Shown: positions 41,190 through 52,081, numbered from the stretch's first letter. The stretch: DNA of 52,334 nt from Mycoplasmataceae bacterium (GCA_031258945.1 JAIRME010000004.1:1-52334), one strand, 5' to 3'. Made by a program: numbers and translations. Notes: generated by a model not told the origin, from the letters alone.

Positions 41190-43123
41190 TTATCTAAATG
41201 TTCTTTTGTAGAATAAAAAGTCTCAATCACCTTAACAGTTTCAGCTAATTCGTTAGCATTTAAATAACAAGATTGAAAACGTATTTTTTTATTTGTTATA
41301 TCATCGAAATAGTAACCATCTCCATTACCATACAGTTGTACTCCTCGATAAGAATCAAAGATCTTTAATGATTCATGTTCACTTTCAAGACGAAGGATAA
41401 ATCTTGCACTTGTGTTTTCATAAATTTTTGGTTCAATTGATTCGTTGTTTACATTAATAGCTAAGAGAATTGTTTTAATGCCAACAGCAGGCCCACGTTT
41501 TAAAATAGTTTCTAAAATTTCCATATTTTGCAAACTATTTTTAATCAAATGATCAAATGCAGAAATAGCTAACATAATTGTTTTCAATTTCATGGAATGA
41601 TTATTTTGATACTTGTTATATTCAAATAATGTTTTAGCCCCGACTTCTTTAAATTTATGTTCGCGATCCTCAACTATTTCTAGTACTTGGTGTAATTTTA
41701 ATATACATTCATCTAATTGGTCAATAATGGATGACTGCATTTGTGGTAAGTTATCTAAGTATTTAAGTGACTTATCTCCTAATGGGCTTAATAAAATATA
41801 CTCTAATTCACTAGGCATATTGACATAGGCCAATGTAATCAATAGTACGGTTAACAACATAGCCGCACCACTTCCGCGTCTACCAATAATTAAAAGATTA
41901 GGATGTTTATCAGTGTTTATCACTAATGGAGTGTTATCAAAACTCATTCCAGCAATAATTTCATTATTTTTTAATTGATTAATCGAATTAAGAATTTGAC
42001 GAATAGATATTTTAGAAGAAACTTTATTAGGAATTTCAAATTTAACTACATTACCTTTAAATGAAATATTAAATTTATTCACTTTTAATAAATTTAATAA
42101 TTCTGCTTGTGCTTTTAAAATTTCATCAATGTCTTTTCTAGTAGGAACTTCAAAACTAATTTCTGAATATTGGGGCATGATAACCGTATTCTGATAGGCT
42201 GAATCAATATTTAGTTTTTTAATGAATTTGGTAATTATTTGTTGGTCTTTTTGAGACTGGCTTTTATTATCATAGTAATGATCAATGCTAGTATCAGTCA
42301 AAAAACTAATTGGTGGAGTTAATTGTTCTACTTTCTTGGCTTCTTGTTGAATTTGAATACTTTGATGAATAATTGGTTCGATGTCATTTTTCTCACCTGA
42401 TAATTCATCATAGGCATTGTTATATAAATTACCACCTAGTATGTGAATCAATCATTTACGAATTAATGTTACGCCTTTACTATCAGTACGATTAATGAAT
42501 ATTAATATGGCAATTATTACTAATAACAATGCCACCAAACCTAAAAGTATGGCAGCAACATATTGCCAGGCAATAACTAATAATGTACCAATAATGCCGG
42601 CATCTAAATAACTATTTACTCAAATATTTGGTAAAAACGGATGATAAATTTGTGCTTGATAGCTATTGGCTCAATTTTTAAAACCAGTCATGTAAGAATT
42701 TAAGTTAACATTCATTGTATTGGGTAATAAATATTTTTGAGTAATAGCTAATATTAATATTAAACCCACTATTAACAATATAAAACCTACAATAAACCGT
42801 TTAGAACGAAATAGTTTGATTACTTTATTATGAAAAAATTTTAAAATTAATAATGAAATCAAAAACCCATACACAACATATTTTACATTACCAAAAATTA
42901 ATTCAAAAATGTAAGCGTCAGCATAACTACCAATGTATGGTATACGTGCTAAAAAGACCAAAATAAGTAATAAACAAATAATGTTCAAGAACAAAAGCGA
43001 ACGTTTTCTTGTGCGTGCAATTTCTTCTGGTAGGACATTAATATCATCAATTGATGGTTCAGGTGATGTTTGATTTTGTTCTACTCTGACTGATTGACCT
43101 TCGTTTAATTTTTCTGTCGACAT
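41186..43123 (-). CDS. FtsK/SpoIIIE-like protein with degenerate ATPase motifs
   Basis: The 645-aa protein has four or five N-terminal membrane segments (about 45-225), a linker and a region that aligns in order with the FtsK motor domain: HPNLLIIGRRGSGAA for PHLLIAGATGSGKS, LLSPLGDKSLKYLDNLP for the IDPKxxEL strand, EDREHKFKEVGAKTLFEYN, and LKRGPAVGIKTILLAINV for the RAAGIHLILATQ strand. The Walker A Lys-Ser is Ala-Ala (residues 414-421) and the Walker B Asp-Glu is gone (TIMLAISAFDHLI), so it should not hydrolyse ATP. It lacks the DNA-reading gamma domain. It overlaps the RNase J-like gene by one base (TAATG). Bacillus has rnjB and spoIIIE in the same neighbourhood, which supports the origin. 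Confidence 0.82.
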
Positions 43124-44826
43124 TATTTTATTATTTTAGAACCTTTGGAAAAAATTATAGTTGTTAAAACCAGTGGTTTTTTATTAAACTTTTTTTCAAA
43201 TTGCTTATCCACAATTTTTCTAATCGAAATTTTAATTTCTTTCATATCCAAAGCATTTTTTTCAATTGCCACAGACATAAGATTACTAATTAACTTATTG
43301 CATTCTTCAATAATAGCATTTATGATAGGACGGTTCTCATCAGTTATATTAATCACACCAACTGTATCATAATTAAATTTCTTAATAATCTTCTCTTCTT
43401 TACTATACAAAAAGCTTAAAAGTACAACACCATTTTCTTTCATTTGTTCTCTTTCAAACATGCTAGAAGCACCGACATCTAAAACCCCTTGTGTACCAAT
43501 ATATTGTGGTTCTAACTTAATGAATTTAGATTTTGGTTCTAATTCAGCATTATTAAAAGAAACGCACTGCCCATTTTCCAAAATTAAAATATTTTGTTTA
43601 GGAAAACCAGATTGAATAACTGCTTTTTGATATTCAATAAGGTCCATGTATAAACCATTCACAGGAATGATATATTTAGGTTTAAGTGTTTCAACTAAAA
43701 TTTTATGGTCTTCATTAGAAGCTGATACTGGTAAAATTTCACGTGGTAACTTGTAAATACGATTAATGTTAGTGCGTGCAACATTATCAAATACTTTTGC
43801 TTCAAATGTTTCAAAACCCGGAATAGTATTTTCTGCAAAAATAAAAGTATCGTCATCTTTTACATGAAATTTTGGATCGTCATCATTAATAATTTTTTCT
43901 ATTTTGGGAAATAGCCTTTGTGTAGTACCAGTAATAACCAAAACTACATTGCTAGACTCATCTAATTTGTCATCACCAATAGTCAGTGGTCGTTTATTGC
44001 CTAAGTAAGCATGAGTATTTAAAAACTTGAATAAATCTGCGAAAACATTGGAGTAAATATTAATCGGTCTATTAGTACTTGCAGCAGCTTGTGCCAATGC
44101 TAACACCTTATATACATCATGGTCATAACAAGCTACTATTATACGCCCCGGCGAATCTAACATAATGTTCTCAAAATAAGATGCCACTCGATGATTAGGA
44201 GCGGTATAGCCTTTGAAACGGCCCACTATACCTGTACCAACAATTAATAAAATAATGCAACGTCCTGTAAAACGATATATTTCTACAATCTCATCTTCAA
44301 ATAAAGTATTTTTGTTGGAGGAAACAATGAAATCATCCATATAAACAATTGATCCTTCTGGTGTATTAAAAACAAAACCAAAAGAGCGAGGAATAGAATT
44401 GGACAATCTAAACGGAGTAATTAATGCTGCTCCAATTCTTTCAGTTTTCAATGGTTCCATAACACGAATGTTAAGTTTTATTGGATGTTGCTTATGACGC
44501 ATTGCCCGTTTTTGAAAATAAGTATTTAAGATAATTGCACCAACATTGGATGCATATACTGGAATATTAGGAATAAATTCATGAAAAAATTCTAAACTAC
44601 CAAAACGATCATAACTAGGTGTTCCAATAAAAATACCTTTAATTGCACGTTTATTTTGATTAATTCATAAAAAATCAGGAATAATTTTTTTCACTCCTAA
44701 CGAGACACTTGGTGGCGTGATAATACCACAATTGATGATATAAATATCACCATTGATTGTTAAAGCATAACAATCTTTCCCACGTTCATCAATACCACCT
44801 AGGGCAAAAAATTCTATTTTTGACAT
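43123..44826 (-). CDS. RNase J-like protein lacking the metal-binding histidines
   Basis: The 567-aa protein has the RNase J layout: an N-terminal beta-lactamase/beta-CASP region, a long middle and a C-terminal domain. It begins FFALGGIDERGKDCYAL, parallel to FALGGxxEIGKN. The HxHxDH motif is replaced by GTPSYDRFG (68-76), keeping only the Asp. The next metal His is also lost: LSNSIPRSFGFVF in place of THSIPDS. The VSASNEDHKILVETL segment stands for the SGHA motif and PVNGLY for PVHGEY, both without His. It therefore should not cleave RNA and is probably an RNase J2-type partner of an active J1 encoded elsewhere. One TGA in the first 60 codons encodes Trp. Confidence 0.85.
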
Positions 44827-44982
44827 ATATTATTTTTATTTATTTTTCTATACACAAAGATTCACTTCAATTTAACATGACCTAATAATGTTCAGATTTT
44901 ATTAGTGTGTATTATACATAAATATTCCAGAATGTCTATGTTCTCAGCACCATTTTTTTAAAATAACACATTCATAATTATT

Positions 44983-45019
44983 CTTATAGAATATATATCC
45001 CTATAAGACTATTTATAGG
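44983..45019 (+). promoter_or_regulatory. Alternative hairpins in the rpsB leader
   Basis: CTTATAG (44983-44989), CTATAAG (45001-45007) and TTATAGG (45013-45019) follow each other. The middle segment can pair with either side, giving two mutually exclusive stems just before the rpsB ribosome binding site AAAAAGGAAAAG. This may be a protein-controlled leader, but it is short and AT-rich. Confidence 0.4.
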
Positions 45020-45039
45020 CATATTAAAAAAGGAAAAGA

Positions 45040-46146
45040 ATGATAGAAAAAGATGAATCAGTACCTAAAACAAGAAGTACTGTAAAAGCAAAAACTGCTA
45101 CCAAATCTTCAACTCATAAAGTAGTTGATAGTAAAACTGAAAAAACTTCAGTTGTAGCTGAAAACAAAGAAACATATAAATTTAGACGTGATAAAAGAAC
45201 GCATGCAAATTCATCCAAAGATTTCCAATCTGTTAGAGAAGCAATTGAAAAGAAAATTAATGACTTCTTTGAAGCTAACAAAGACTCTGGTTTACGTAAA
45301 CTAGTTTCTGCTTCTAAACTGATGGAAGCTGGTGTCCATATTGGAATGCCAGCAAGATTTTGAAATCCTAAGATGAAACCTTTTATTTACCCTAAAAAGG
45401 GGAATCGTGCTCAAGTAATTGATATTTTAAAAACGATGGTTTTTATGGATCGTGCATATAACTTTCTCCGAGATGTTTCTCGAGAGGGTGGTACCGTACT
45501 ATTAGTAGGAACACGTGGTGAAATTATTAAAGAACATGTTAAAAACGAAGCTAAGCGCGTGAAATGTTTTTATATTAATCAACGATGATTAGGTGGTACA
45601 TTAACTAATTTTAAAACTATTAATAATTCCATCAATAAATTAAATAAATTGATTGCTCTACAACTTTCCGATGAAATTAAAAAATACTCCAAGAAAGAAC
45701 AAGTGATGATTGCAAAAGAAACAGAAAAGATGGGTAAATTTTTAGGTGGTATTCGTACCATGCGTTATTTACCACAAGCATTAATTGTAACTGATCCTAT
45801 TCATGAACATAATGCTTTAATGGAAGCACGTAAATTAAATATTCCTGTAATTGCTTTTGCCAATACAAATGCTAATCCTGATTTAGTTGATTTTTTAATC
45901 CCTGCTAACTCTAGTTCCATCAAAACTGTATGATTATTAATATCCATTATGTGTGATGCGATTGCAGAAGCAGCAGGTGAACCGTTATCTGTAGTGGATA
46001 AAAAAGATGAAGAAATTATTTTGCCAGAAATAATTAGGAAAGAACCAGATCAAAGTTTTATCCAACATAAACGATTCACTCGTGGTGGTTATACTAGACC
46101 ATCATTTAATAAATCACCAGTTAAAAGTGAAACGGTTGAAAAATAA
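45040..46146 (+). CDS. rpsB: Ribosomal protein S2 with N- and C-terminal extensions
   Basis: The 368-aa protein contains the normal S2 core from about residue 86 (LVSASKLMEAGVHIG) to about 320, with RWLGGTLTNF, RTMRYLPQALIVTDP and VIAFANTNANPDLVDFLIPAN. S2 is usually 230-260 aa. An extra 85 residues at the N-terminus are rich in Lys, Thr and Ser and predicted disordered, and the last 45 residues form another polar tail. TGAs at 45361, 45586 and 45931 encode Trp. An AAAAAGGAAAAG site fixes the start. The tsf gene, usually next, is absent. Confidence 0.96.
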
Positions 46147-46170
46147 TTTTAAAGAAAGGAAGGTGATAAT

Positions 46171-46461
46171 ATGAACTTTTTAAATAAAGTGTTTGGTGTG
46201 GTTTCATTCAAAGCGCTTCAAAAACAAATTGATAAGGGAATTGACCCAATCGCTGTTAAATGCAGTAGCGATGAAAAAGCTGTAAAAGTAGAAGATTTCA
46301 TGAAAGCACGTGGTTACTACTTACGTAAAGAAAGAGACAATACTACAACTAATACATCATTCACTGATGTACCAATTTCTAACCGAAGTAATATTAATAT
46401 TGGCAGCACTAGTACTAGTCAAAGTGTTTCAATTACTCTAGTGTTTAGTAAACAAAAATAG
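46171..46461 (+). CDS. Small hypothetical protein, 96 aa
   Basis: The 96-aa protein follows rpsB by 24 nt and has a strong AAGGAAGGTGATAAT ribosome binding site. The first 60 residues look folded (FGVVSFKALQKQI, then AVKVEDFMKARGYYLRK), and the last 36 are Ser, Thr and Asn-rich with strand-like alternation (SVSITLVFS). No membrane segment or known family is recognised. No TGA codons occur in it. It sits where tsf is usually found, but it has no similarity to EF-Ts. Confidence 0.7.
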   Translation: MNFLNKVFGVVSFKALQKQIDKGIDPIAVKCSSDEKAVKVEDFMKARGYYLRKERDNTTTNTSFTDVPISNRSNINIGSTSTSQSVSITLVFSKQK

Positions 46462-46486
46462 ATTTATTTCGGTAAATATTGCTCCC

Positions 46487-47833
46487 ATGAGTTTCTTAGA
46501 TTTTCGCGATAGTATATTTCCCTACATTGGTTTGATTGTAACCATTGTTGTTTTTATGGTCACCATCATCCCAGCATTTTTACTAAATCAAAAGAAAACT
46601 TTGTACTGGGCCCTCGGGAATCTAATTGGATACTATTTTGGATGACTATTGCTATTTCTGATTGGTCACTTTATATCGGCAGCCTTATCCAAACTAATCG
46701 TACCTTCCAACAGTAACATTGACCCCAATATTTTAATCCCGTTGTTTAATGAAATTATCCCTCTACTTTGATTCTTTTCGTTTTTATTAATCTGAAATCT
46801 GGGTATCTTACTGCCTAATTATCTTACATGATATAAGAATATTTTTATTCGTAAAAATGTTAGCGTAAATCAGTCACGTTATAAAAATCAAATAAAAATT
46901 AAAATTAGTATGGTGTTAATATCAGCGATTGCTTATGCTCCAATTGTCATATCTACTGGATCGCTAGTCCAGTCATTTACAACTTCTCAATCTCATGCTA
47001 ATAAAACTAGTAAAGGTGTAAGTAATATGTATGATGCACTATCTGTTATCACATACACTAACCAAACTCGTATTAATTTAGATGCTTTGCAAGGCATGGA
47101 AAAAATGTATAACAGCAATGTTGTTATGCCTGATGGGTCTTCTAAGCATCCATATGAATTCATCAAAAGCGGCTTTGATGAATTCTTTTCCTCTCCTACT
47201 TCAGATCTTCCTACTTTTAAAGAATACATAACTAATAATTTTATAAAAGATGATATTATTTCTGACGACGTAAATGCCTATTTTTATGTAAAGTGAATAA
47301 GCAATGATTATTTTGGTAACCCATTTTATCAAAATCGAACAGTTTCTAGTTTAGCTTCACAATTTATGTTGCCAAAAACATTGATGAAAGCTATCCCTGA
47401 AATATTGTCCAATTACATAAATGTAAAAACTATTACCTATTATGAAATTACAGATAAAACAATCAAATTAGATTACACCAACCCAGAAGATCCTACAATC
47501 ATATCACTTGAAAATTTAATGCAATATTTAGTAGATGGTACAGAATTAACTATTACAGTCCCAGATGAATCTATAACATCACAAAAAGATTATTATCATT
47601 TACGTCTTCTAAAAGATGATTTATCAGATTTTCGTATCAAAATTCTTCATGAAACTTACAATAATTTGTGCACCAAAATTACAAATGAGATTATTTCTCA
47701 TGATGACGATATGGATGATTATGATAAAATGCTTGCTCTTTCAAAAAATTATTTAGGCAAGATTTTCTTTATTGATCAAACACCTAACGGTACTTTGTAC
47801 ACCAACCCATCCCAAATAAGCAATAGTTTTTAA
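46487..47833 (+). CDS. Hypothetical membrane protein with large outside domain
   Basis: The 448-aa protein has four N-terminal membrane segments (about 12-32, 42-65, 85-110, 140-160, the third with two TGA-encoded Trp) and then about 285 hydrophilic residues, acidic in the last third (a DDDMDDYDK run). It starts 26 nt after the 96-aa gene and is convergent with pyrD, with 7 nt between stops. I do not recognise the family. A surface role is suggested by the topology alone. Confidence 0.72.
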
Positions 47834-47840
47834 ATATTAA

Positions 47841-48761
47841 TTATTGATAAGCTTTCCCAATAATATTGGTTAATTTATCTATTTTCAGTTTATGCATTAT
47901 TTGTGGTAATGTTTTAATAATTTTAGGGCAAGTATATGGATCAATTAAATTTTGACTTCCCACTTGTACAGCGGTTGCACCAGCATACATCATTTCAATC
48001 ACATCTTTAGCATTGCTAACACCACCACTACCAATAATAGGTATTTTCACAGCTTGGGCACATAAATAAATAGCCCGCAAAGCAATTGGTTTAATAGCTG
48101 GACCACTTATACCACCAACTTTATTACCCATAATAGGTTTACCAGTATTTATATCTATGCACATCCCTGGAACCGTATTAATTAACACTAAGCCGTTTGC
48201 CCCTGCTCGTTCAGCTGTTTTAGCCATTAAAACAATATCAGTGACCTGTGGAGCGAGTTTGATATAAATCGGTTTTTTACTAAACTTTTTAATCGTTTTA
48301 ATTAATAAGGTTAACGCCTGTGGATCAGATTCAAATTTAAGACAACCCTTATCTACATTAGGACAACTAACATTAATTTCATAAATAGCAATCATTGATT
48401 CATTATTGAATTTTTTGATGACTTTTACATACCCATTAATATCATTAGCAGCAATATTGGCAATTACTTTTTTATGAAAAATAGTCTTCAGCATTGGTAA
48501 TTCATACTTTTTAACATGATCAACGCCAGTATTTTGTAAACCAATAGAATTAATCATTCCTTGTGATATCTCACAAATGCGTGGTAGCAGATTACCATCT
48601 CTGGCATATGGTGTAGTAGCTTTGAAACTAATAGATCCTAAAATATTAAGGTCATAGTATTCGGCATGGTCAAAACCAAAACCAAAAGTACCACTAGCTG
48701 GAATAATAGGATTATCTAAAATTCAATTGCCTAATTTTACTTCCAATGATTTATCTATCAC
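47841..48761 (-). CDS. pyrD: Dihydroorotate dehydrogenase, class 1B catalytic subunit
   Basis: The 306-aa flavoprotein oxidises dihydroorotate to orotate. NVSCPN (Cys133 as the base), GGISGPAIKPIAL and PIIGSGGVSNAKDV with the FMN phosphate loop place it in the class 1B enzymes that work with PyrK. The start is GTG at 48759-48761, overlapping pyrK by 7 nt; an ATG alternative at 48557 would delete the first 68 residues, including the ASGTFGFG FMN segment. One TGA encodes Trp. No other pyr genes are in the window. Confidence 0.93.
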
Positions 48762-49471
48762 AGTAAATCCTCGCTTTTAAAAATTGGTCCATTTTTACAA
48801 ATACGCTGCATACCTTTTTTTGTTTTAATTGCACACCCTGTGCATGCACCAAAACCACAACCCATTCGTTCATCTAAAGATAATTGACCAATTTTATTAT
48901 TTTTAAAAATAGCTTTTAGCATATTGGTAGACCCACAAGCATAATAATAATTCTTTTGCAGGTGATATTTGTTAATTATTTTTACAACATTTCCTTTTTC
49001 ACCATAACTACCATCATCAGTACAGACATGAACTTGGGAATTTATTTTTTTAATTTCATTTAATAATGTTACTTTAGCCTTATTAGGGAAACCACAAATA
49101 AGATGGTAACCTATCCTCTGTTTGTTAAATTCTTTTGCCAAACAAAGAATAGGTCCTAACCCACTACCACCAGAAATTAAAACCGGTTTTCCATATTGTT
49201 TTTCATACTGATAATGATTACCTAAATCTTCCAATACATCAATCTGTTGATTAGGTTTTAATTGACTTAATGTTTTCGTCCCCTCACCAATAATTTCATA
49301 AATAAAGCTATATTGGTTATCAGTGAAGTCACTAATTGCCATCGGTCTTCTTAAATAAAAACCCGGTATTTTAATATTTATAAATTTACCTGGTTTAATT
49401 CACCTAGTGTCTTTACATGAAACAGTCATGCGATAAACATAATCATTCAATTTTTCGTTCTTTAAAATCAT
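48755..49471 (-). CDS. pyrK: Dihydroorotate dehydrogenase electron transfer subunit
   Basis: The 238-aa protein carries FAD and a 2Fe-2S cluster and passes electrons from PyrD to NAD. It has RRPMAISD for FAD, GGSGLGPILCLA for the nucleotide, and CGFGACTGCAI plus a fourth Cys (RICKNGPIF) for the cluster. The C-terminal TGA at 48758-48760 is Trp and is followed at once by TAG, so the true end is 48755. It is upstream of pyrD and the two are translationally coupled. Confidence 0.93.
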
Positions 49472-49671
49472 GTTGAATATTATAGTTTGGAATAATTGAT
49501 TTTTATGTAAGTGGTTTAAATAAATGTGCCCTTAATAAATTTGATTGTTTAATATGAAAGTTTATTGTTCTACTTTATAAAATTTTTAACTCTAATGCGA
49601 ATTAATAACTATGTTTTTAGTGAAAATTACTATTAGGATGACTATGACAATCATCGCTTCGTCAATGAATT

Positions 49672-49728
49672 CTAATTATCAAGTTTTGCCTTGATTAGAG
49701 ACGCTTTAAGTTTTTCTAATTCAGTCAT
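49672..49728 (-). CDS. Tiny ORF, 18 aa
   Basis: MTELEKLKASLIKAKLDN starts 1 nt after the stop of the 35-aa ORF. It is a Lys/Leu-rich potential helix. Its length makes it uncertain; it may be a chance frame. Confidence 0.25.
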   Translation of the reverse strand: MTELEKLKASLIKAKLDN

Positions 49729-49729
49729 G

Positions 49730-49837
49730 TTAACCTACTTTTTGCTCTAATTTAGATACTCTCATATCTAACTTAATCAACAATTCATATAAGTCTTTTA
49801 GGGTAATTTTAGTTTTGCTCGTGTGTTTCTTTCGCAT
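49730..49837 (-). CDS. Small unrecognised ORF, 35 aa, behind a perfect -10 box
   Basis: The ORF encodes a basic N-terminus (MRKKHTSKTK) and a heptad-like helix (LKDLYELLIKLDMRVSKLEQ), compatible with a short coiled coil. TATAAT at 49845-49850 lies 7 nt upstream, preceded by TGC as in an extended -10. The same 7-nt spacing is seen for the 42-aa ORF at 21743-21871. No family is recognised. Confidence 0.45.
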   Translation of the reverse strand: MRKKHTSKTKITLKDLYELLIKLDMRVSKLEQKVG

Positions 49838-49844
49838 TACACGA

Positions 49845-49850
49845 ATTATA
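49845..49850 (-). promoter_or_regulatory. -10 box of the 35-aa ORF
   Basis: TATAAT preceded by TGC on the minus strand, 7 nt before the ATG at 49837. No Shine-Dalgarno fits between them. Confidence 0.5.
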
Positions 49851-49956
49851 GCACACTCTATAACATCGTTTTATCTCCTCAATAATTCACTTTACTTAAA
49901 GAATTTTCTTTGAAACCAGCAAATTAAATTGCGAATATAATTTATGAAATATTTAC

Positions 49957-49983
49957 AAAAAGTTGAATAAACCTATGACTTAA
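49957..49983 (+). repeat. Short repeat flanking the lipoprotein pair, copy A
   Basis: The 27 nt share 23 identical positions with 52151-52177, with AAAAGTTGAATAAA and CTATG exact. It lies on the 3' side of the lipoprotein pair. Confidence 0.5.
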
Positions 49984-50112
49984 ATTATTCTCGGTAAATA
50001 GTTACTTTCCAAATAAACATCGTACTTAACACCGCGTCTTAAAAATTACAATTTTGGTTCGTTTATTCATTACGTTCTGTCATAAATACAAAATCATTGT
50101 TTGAACAATCAT

Positions 50113-51054
50113 CTAACTTTTAGGGTCAGGAGAAATTGGTTCAATCGATAAATTACTTAAATAATAAGAGGCAAAACTTATTTCATCACCCCACGAGTAG
50201 TCAGCACACAAGTAATAGAGCAAATATGATGGTACAGTTAATTCTATAGTTTTATCAAAAGGTCCAATAACATGTATGTTTATAGATACATCACTTGTTT
50301 TTACAGCATCGGTAACAGAACATCCAATTTCATTGCCATCGTAATACATAAATACATCTCTTAATCTTGTCCATGCTCAATCATAACTATTGCATACATT
50401 TAGATGGGCAAATCCTAATTCTTTTTGCGTATCTAAAGACAACGCTCCGTTAAAAGTGTCATTTTCCTGAAAACTGAAAACTAGTGGGAAATTGTCCACT
50501 TTGAGAGTTAGTGATCCTATATTCCAATCTGGAAGAACGATATCCTGATCTTTAAAAAAATCTAAATCATTAAGAACAGTAAGGGGGAAAGCAGGATTAA
50601 CATTAATTTTCAAATTTAGTGACCATGTTATTAAATCAGACGTAAAAGATGAATCGTCCTCTGCTGACATATTTTTAATTTTTACATCTTTAGCTAATTT
50701 AAATTGACTTTTATAAACATCAATAGATAAGAGTGATTGTGATGCTGCAATAGGATAGTATTGATCTATCTTATTTTCAAGAAGTGCGAAAGGTAAACTA
50801 AAAATATCCAAAGTTTTTTGTTTATCGCTTAAATTATTCATTCATAATTCTAACGCTTGTTTGGGAGTAGTACCGTAGTACTCTGATGGGTTGTTAGGAA
50901 TGTAAGGATTAATGTTGTCATAAATTTGAGTCGATAAACTTATTACATATTTAGGTTTGTTACTACATGATGTAAGTAATGTCGGAACAGCAATTGCGAG
51001 CGAAGACAACGATGTTATCCCCAATATTAGTGTTTTTTTAAATTTTATTTTCAT
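50113..51054 (-). CDS. Lipoprotein of unknown function
   Basis: The 313-aa protein has a lipoprotein signal peptide: a basic start (MKIKFKK), a hydrophobic core and the lipobox LLTSC with Cys30, followed by Ser-Asn. The mature part is acidic and rich in Asp, Ser and Leu with many aromatic residues, and contains WSLNLKINV and GSLTLKVDNF strand-like segments. Two TGAs encode Trp. Family not recognised. It follows the phase-variable lipoprotein by 43 nt. Lgt (16231-17292) would attach its lipid. Confidence 0.85.
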
Positions 51055-51097
51055 ATTATTTCTTTCGTTTAATTATGGAAGTATGCTTGATTGTGTC

Positions 51098-52081
51098 TTA
51101 AAAATAATTCATCTCTACTCAAATTTGATGCGGGGCATAAACTAAATCAGCTCCGGGAGCTATTTGTTGATCAACCTCGTAGAGAATAGGGGCTTTTTCA
51201 TCATCATAATTAAAATTAATGTATCCATACCAGTTAAGAAGACTAGAATTTACACTATGATTGTTATATCATGCATCAAATGTATCCCACGTCGCACTTG
51301 GAGATATTTTAAAACGAAGATCGTAAGTATCTTTGTTAGAGTTTGGTAGAATACAAACAGCGATAAATTTATTCGTTCATTCTGAGAAAGAGGCACTATT
51401 CGTTATAGCAATTCCATAAACATTTGACATTCCGCTTACATATTCCACACAATCAGTTCAACCAATGTCTTCTGATGGTGAACTTTTTTGTTTTACAGCA
51501 TAACCTAATTTTGCAGTTTGACTAGAAACCCCAGTCAATGTAGTTCAATTTTGTTGATAGGTTGATATATTTTTAGACTTATCTATAGTAATATAAGGGT
51601 GGTACCCAGCATCTTCAAAACCTAAAAGATTTACACTCCCCAAACCAGTGAATTTAATAATTCCAGGAATAGTACTAGAATTATTCGCAGTTGCTCCAAT
51701 TTTAAATGATTCTAAATTTGATAAGTCAGTCTTGTTACTAATATTCCAAGAAAGAGCTCATACATTTTTTTCTGTAGAATCTTGATTTAATGCAAATCCT
51801 TCTGGTGGGTTCGTTAAAAAATTCATATTAACATCCTGAGAATGTACATTTGGATTGGTGCAAGAGTACGATAACTTCAATGATCCTATTGAGTTCGCAA
51901 ATACATCTATTGAATATGAAGTGAATATTTTTCACTCTCCATATTCGTCTTCATATTTTAAAGCAATTTTATATTGATTACCAGTAGTAGCGCATGCCGT
52001 CGATATAAAAGGTATCGCAATCATTGGTGCAAACAAAAATCCCCCCCCCAAACAAATTTTGATTATTTTGTAACCCTTCAT
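51098..52081 (-). CDS. Phase-variable lipoprotein with G9 tract in its signal peptide
   Basis: The 327-aa product begins MKGYKIIKICLGGGFLFAPM, with the lipobox ISTAC (Cys30). Codons 11-14 are the run of nine G (minus strand; 52041-52049). The present length keeps the frame open to TAA at 51098; runs of eight or ten G give early stops (within about 35 codons). The mature part is rich in Ser, Asn, Thr and Trp, and several TGAs encode Trp. It is followed by a second lipoprotein. AGGGAGA about 7 nt before the ATG is the ribosome binding site. The family is not recognised; surface exposure is expected. Confidence 0.85.
52041..52049 (+). repeat. C9/G9 homopolymer in the lipoprotein signal peptide
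   Basis: Nine C on the plus strand, G on the coding strand. A change of one base closes the frame. Confidence 0.88.

Larger units (their letters stand above)
49472..50112. other. Mostly non-coding spacer with two tiny ORFs and a repeat
   Basis: The 641 nt between pyrK and the lipoprotein pair hold a 35-aa and an 18-aa ORF (49672-49837) behind a TATAAT, and a copy of a short repeat (49957-49983) shared with 52151-52177. I see no tRNA, terminator or larger gene in the rest. Confidence 0.45.
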
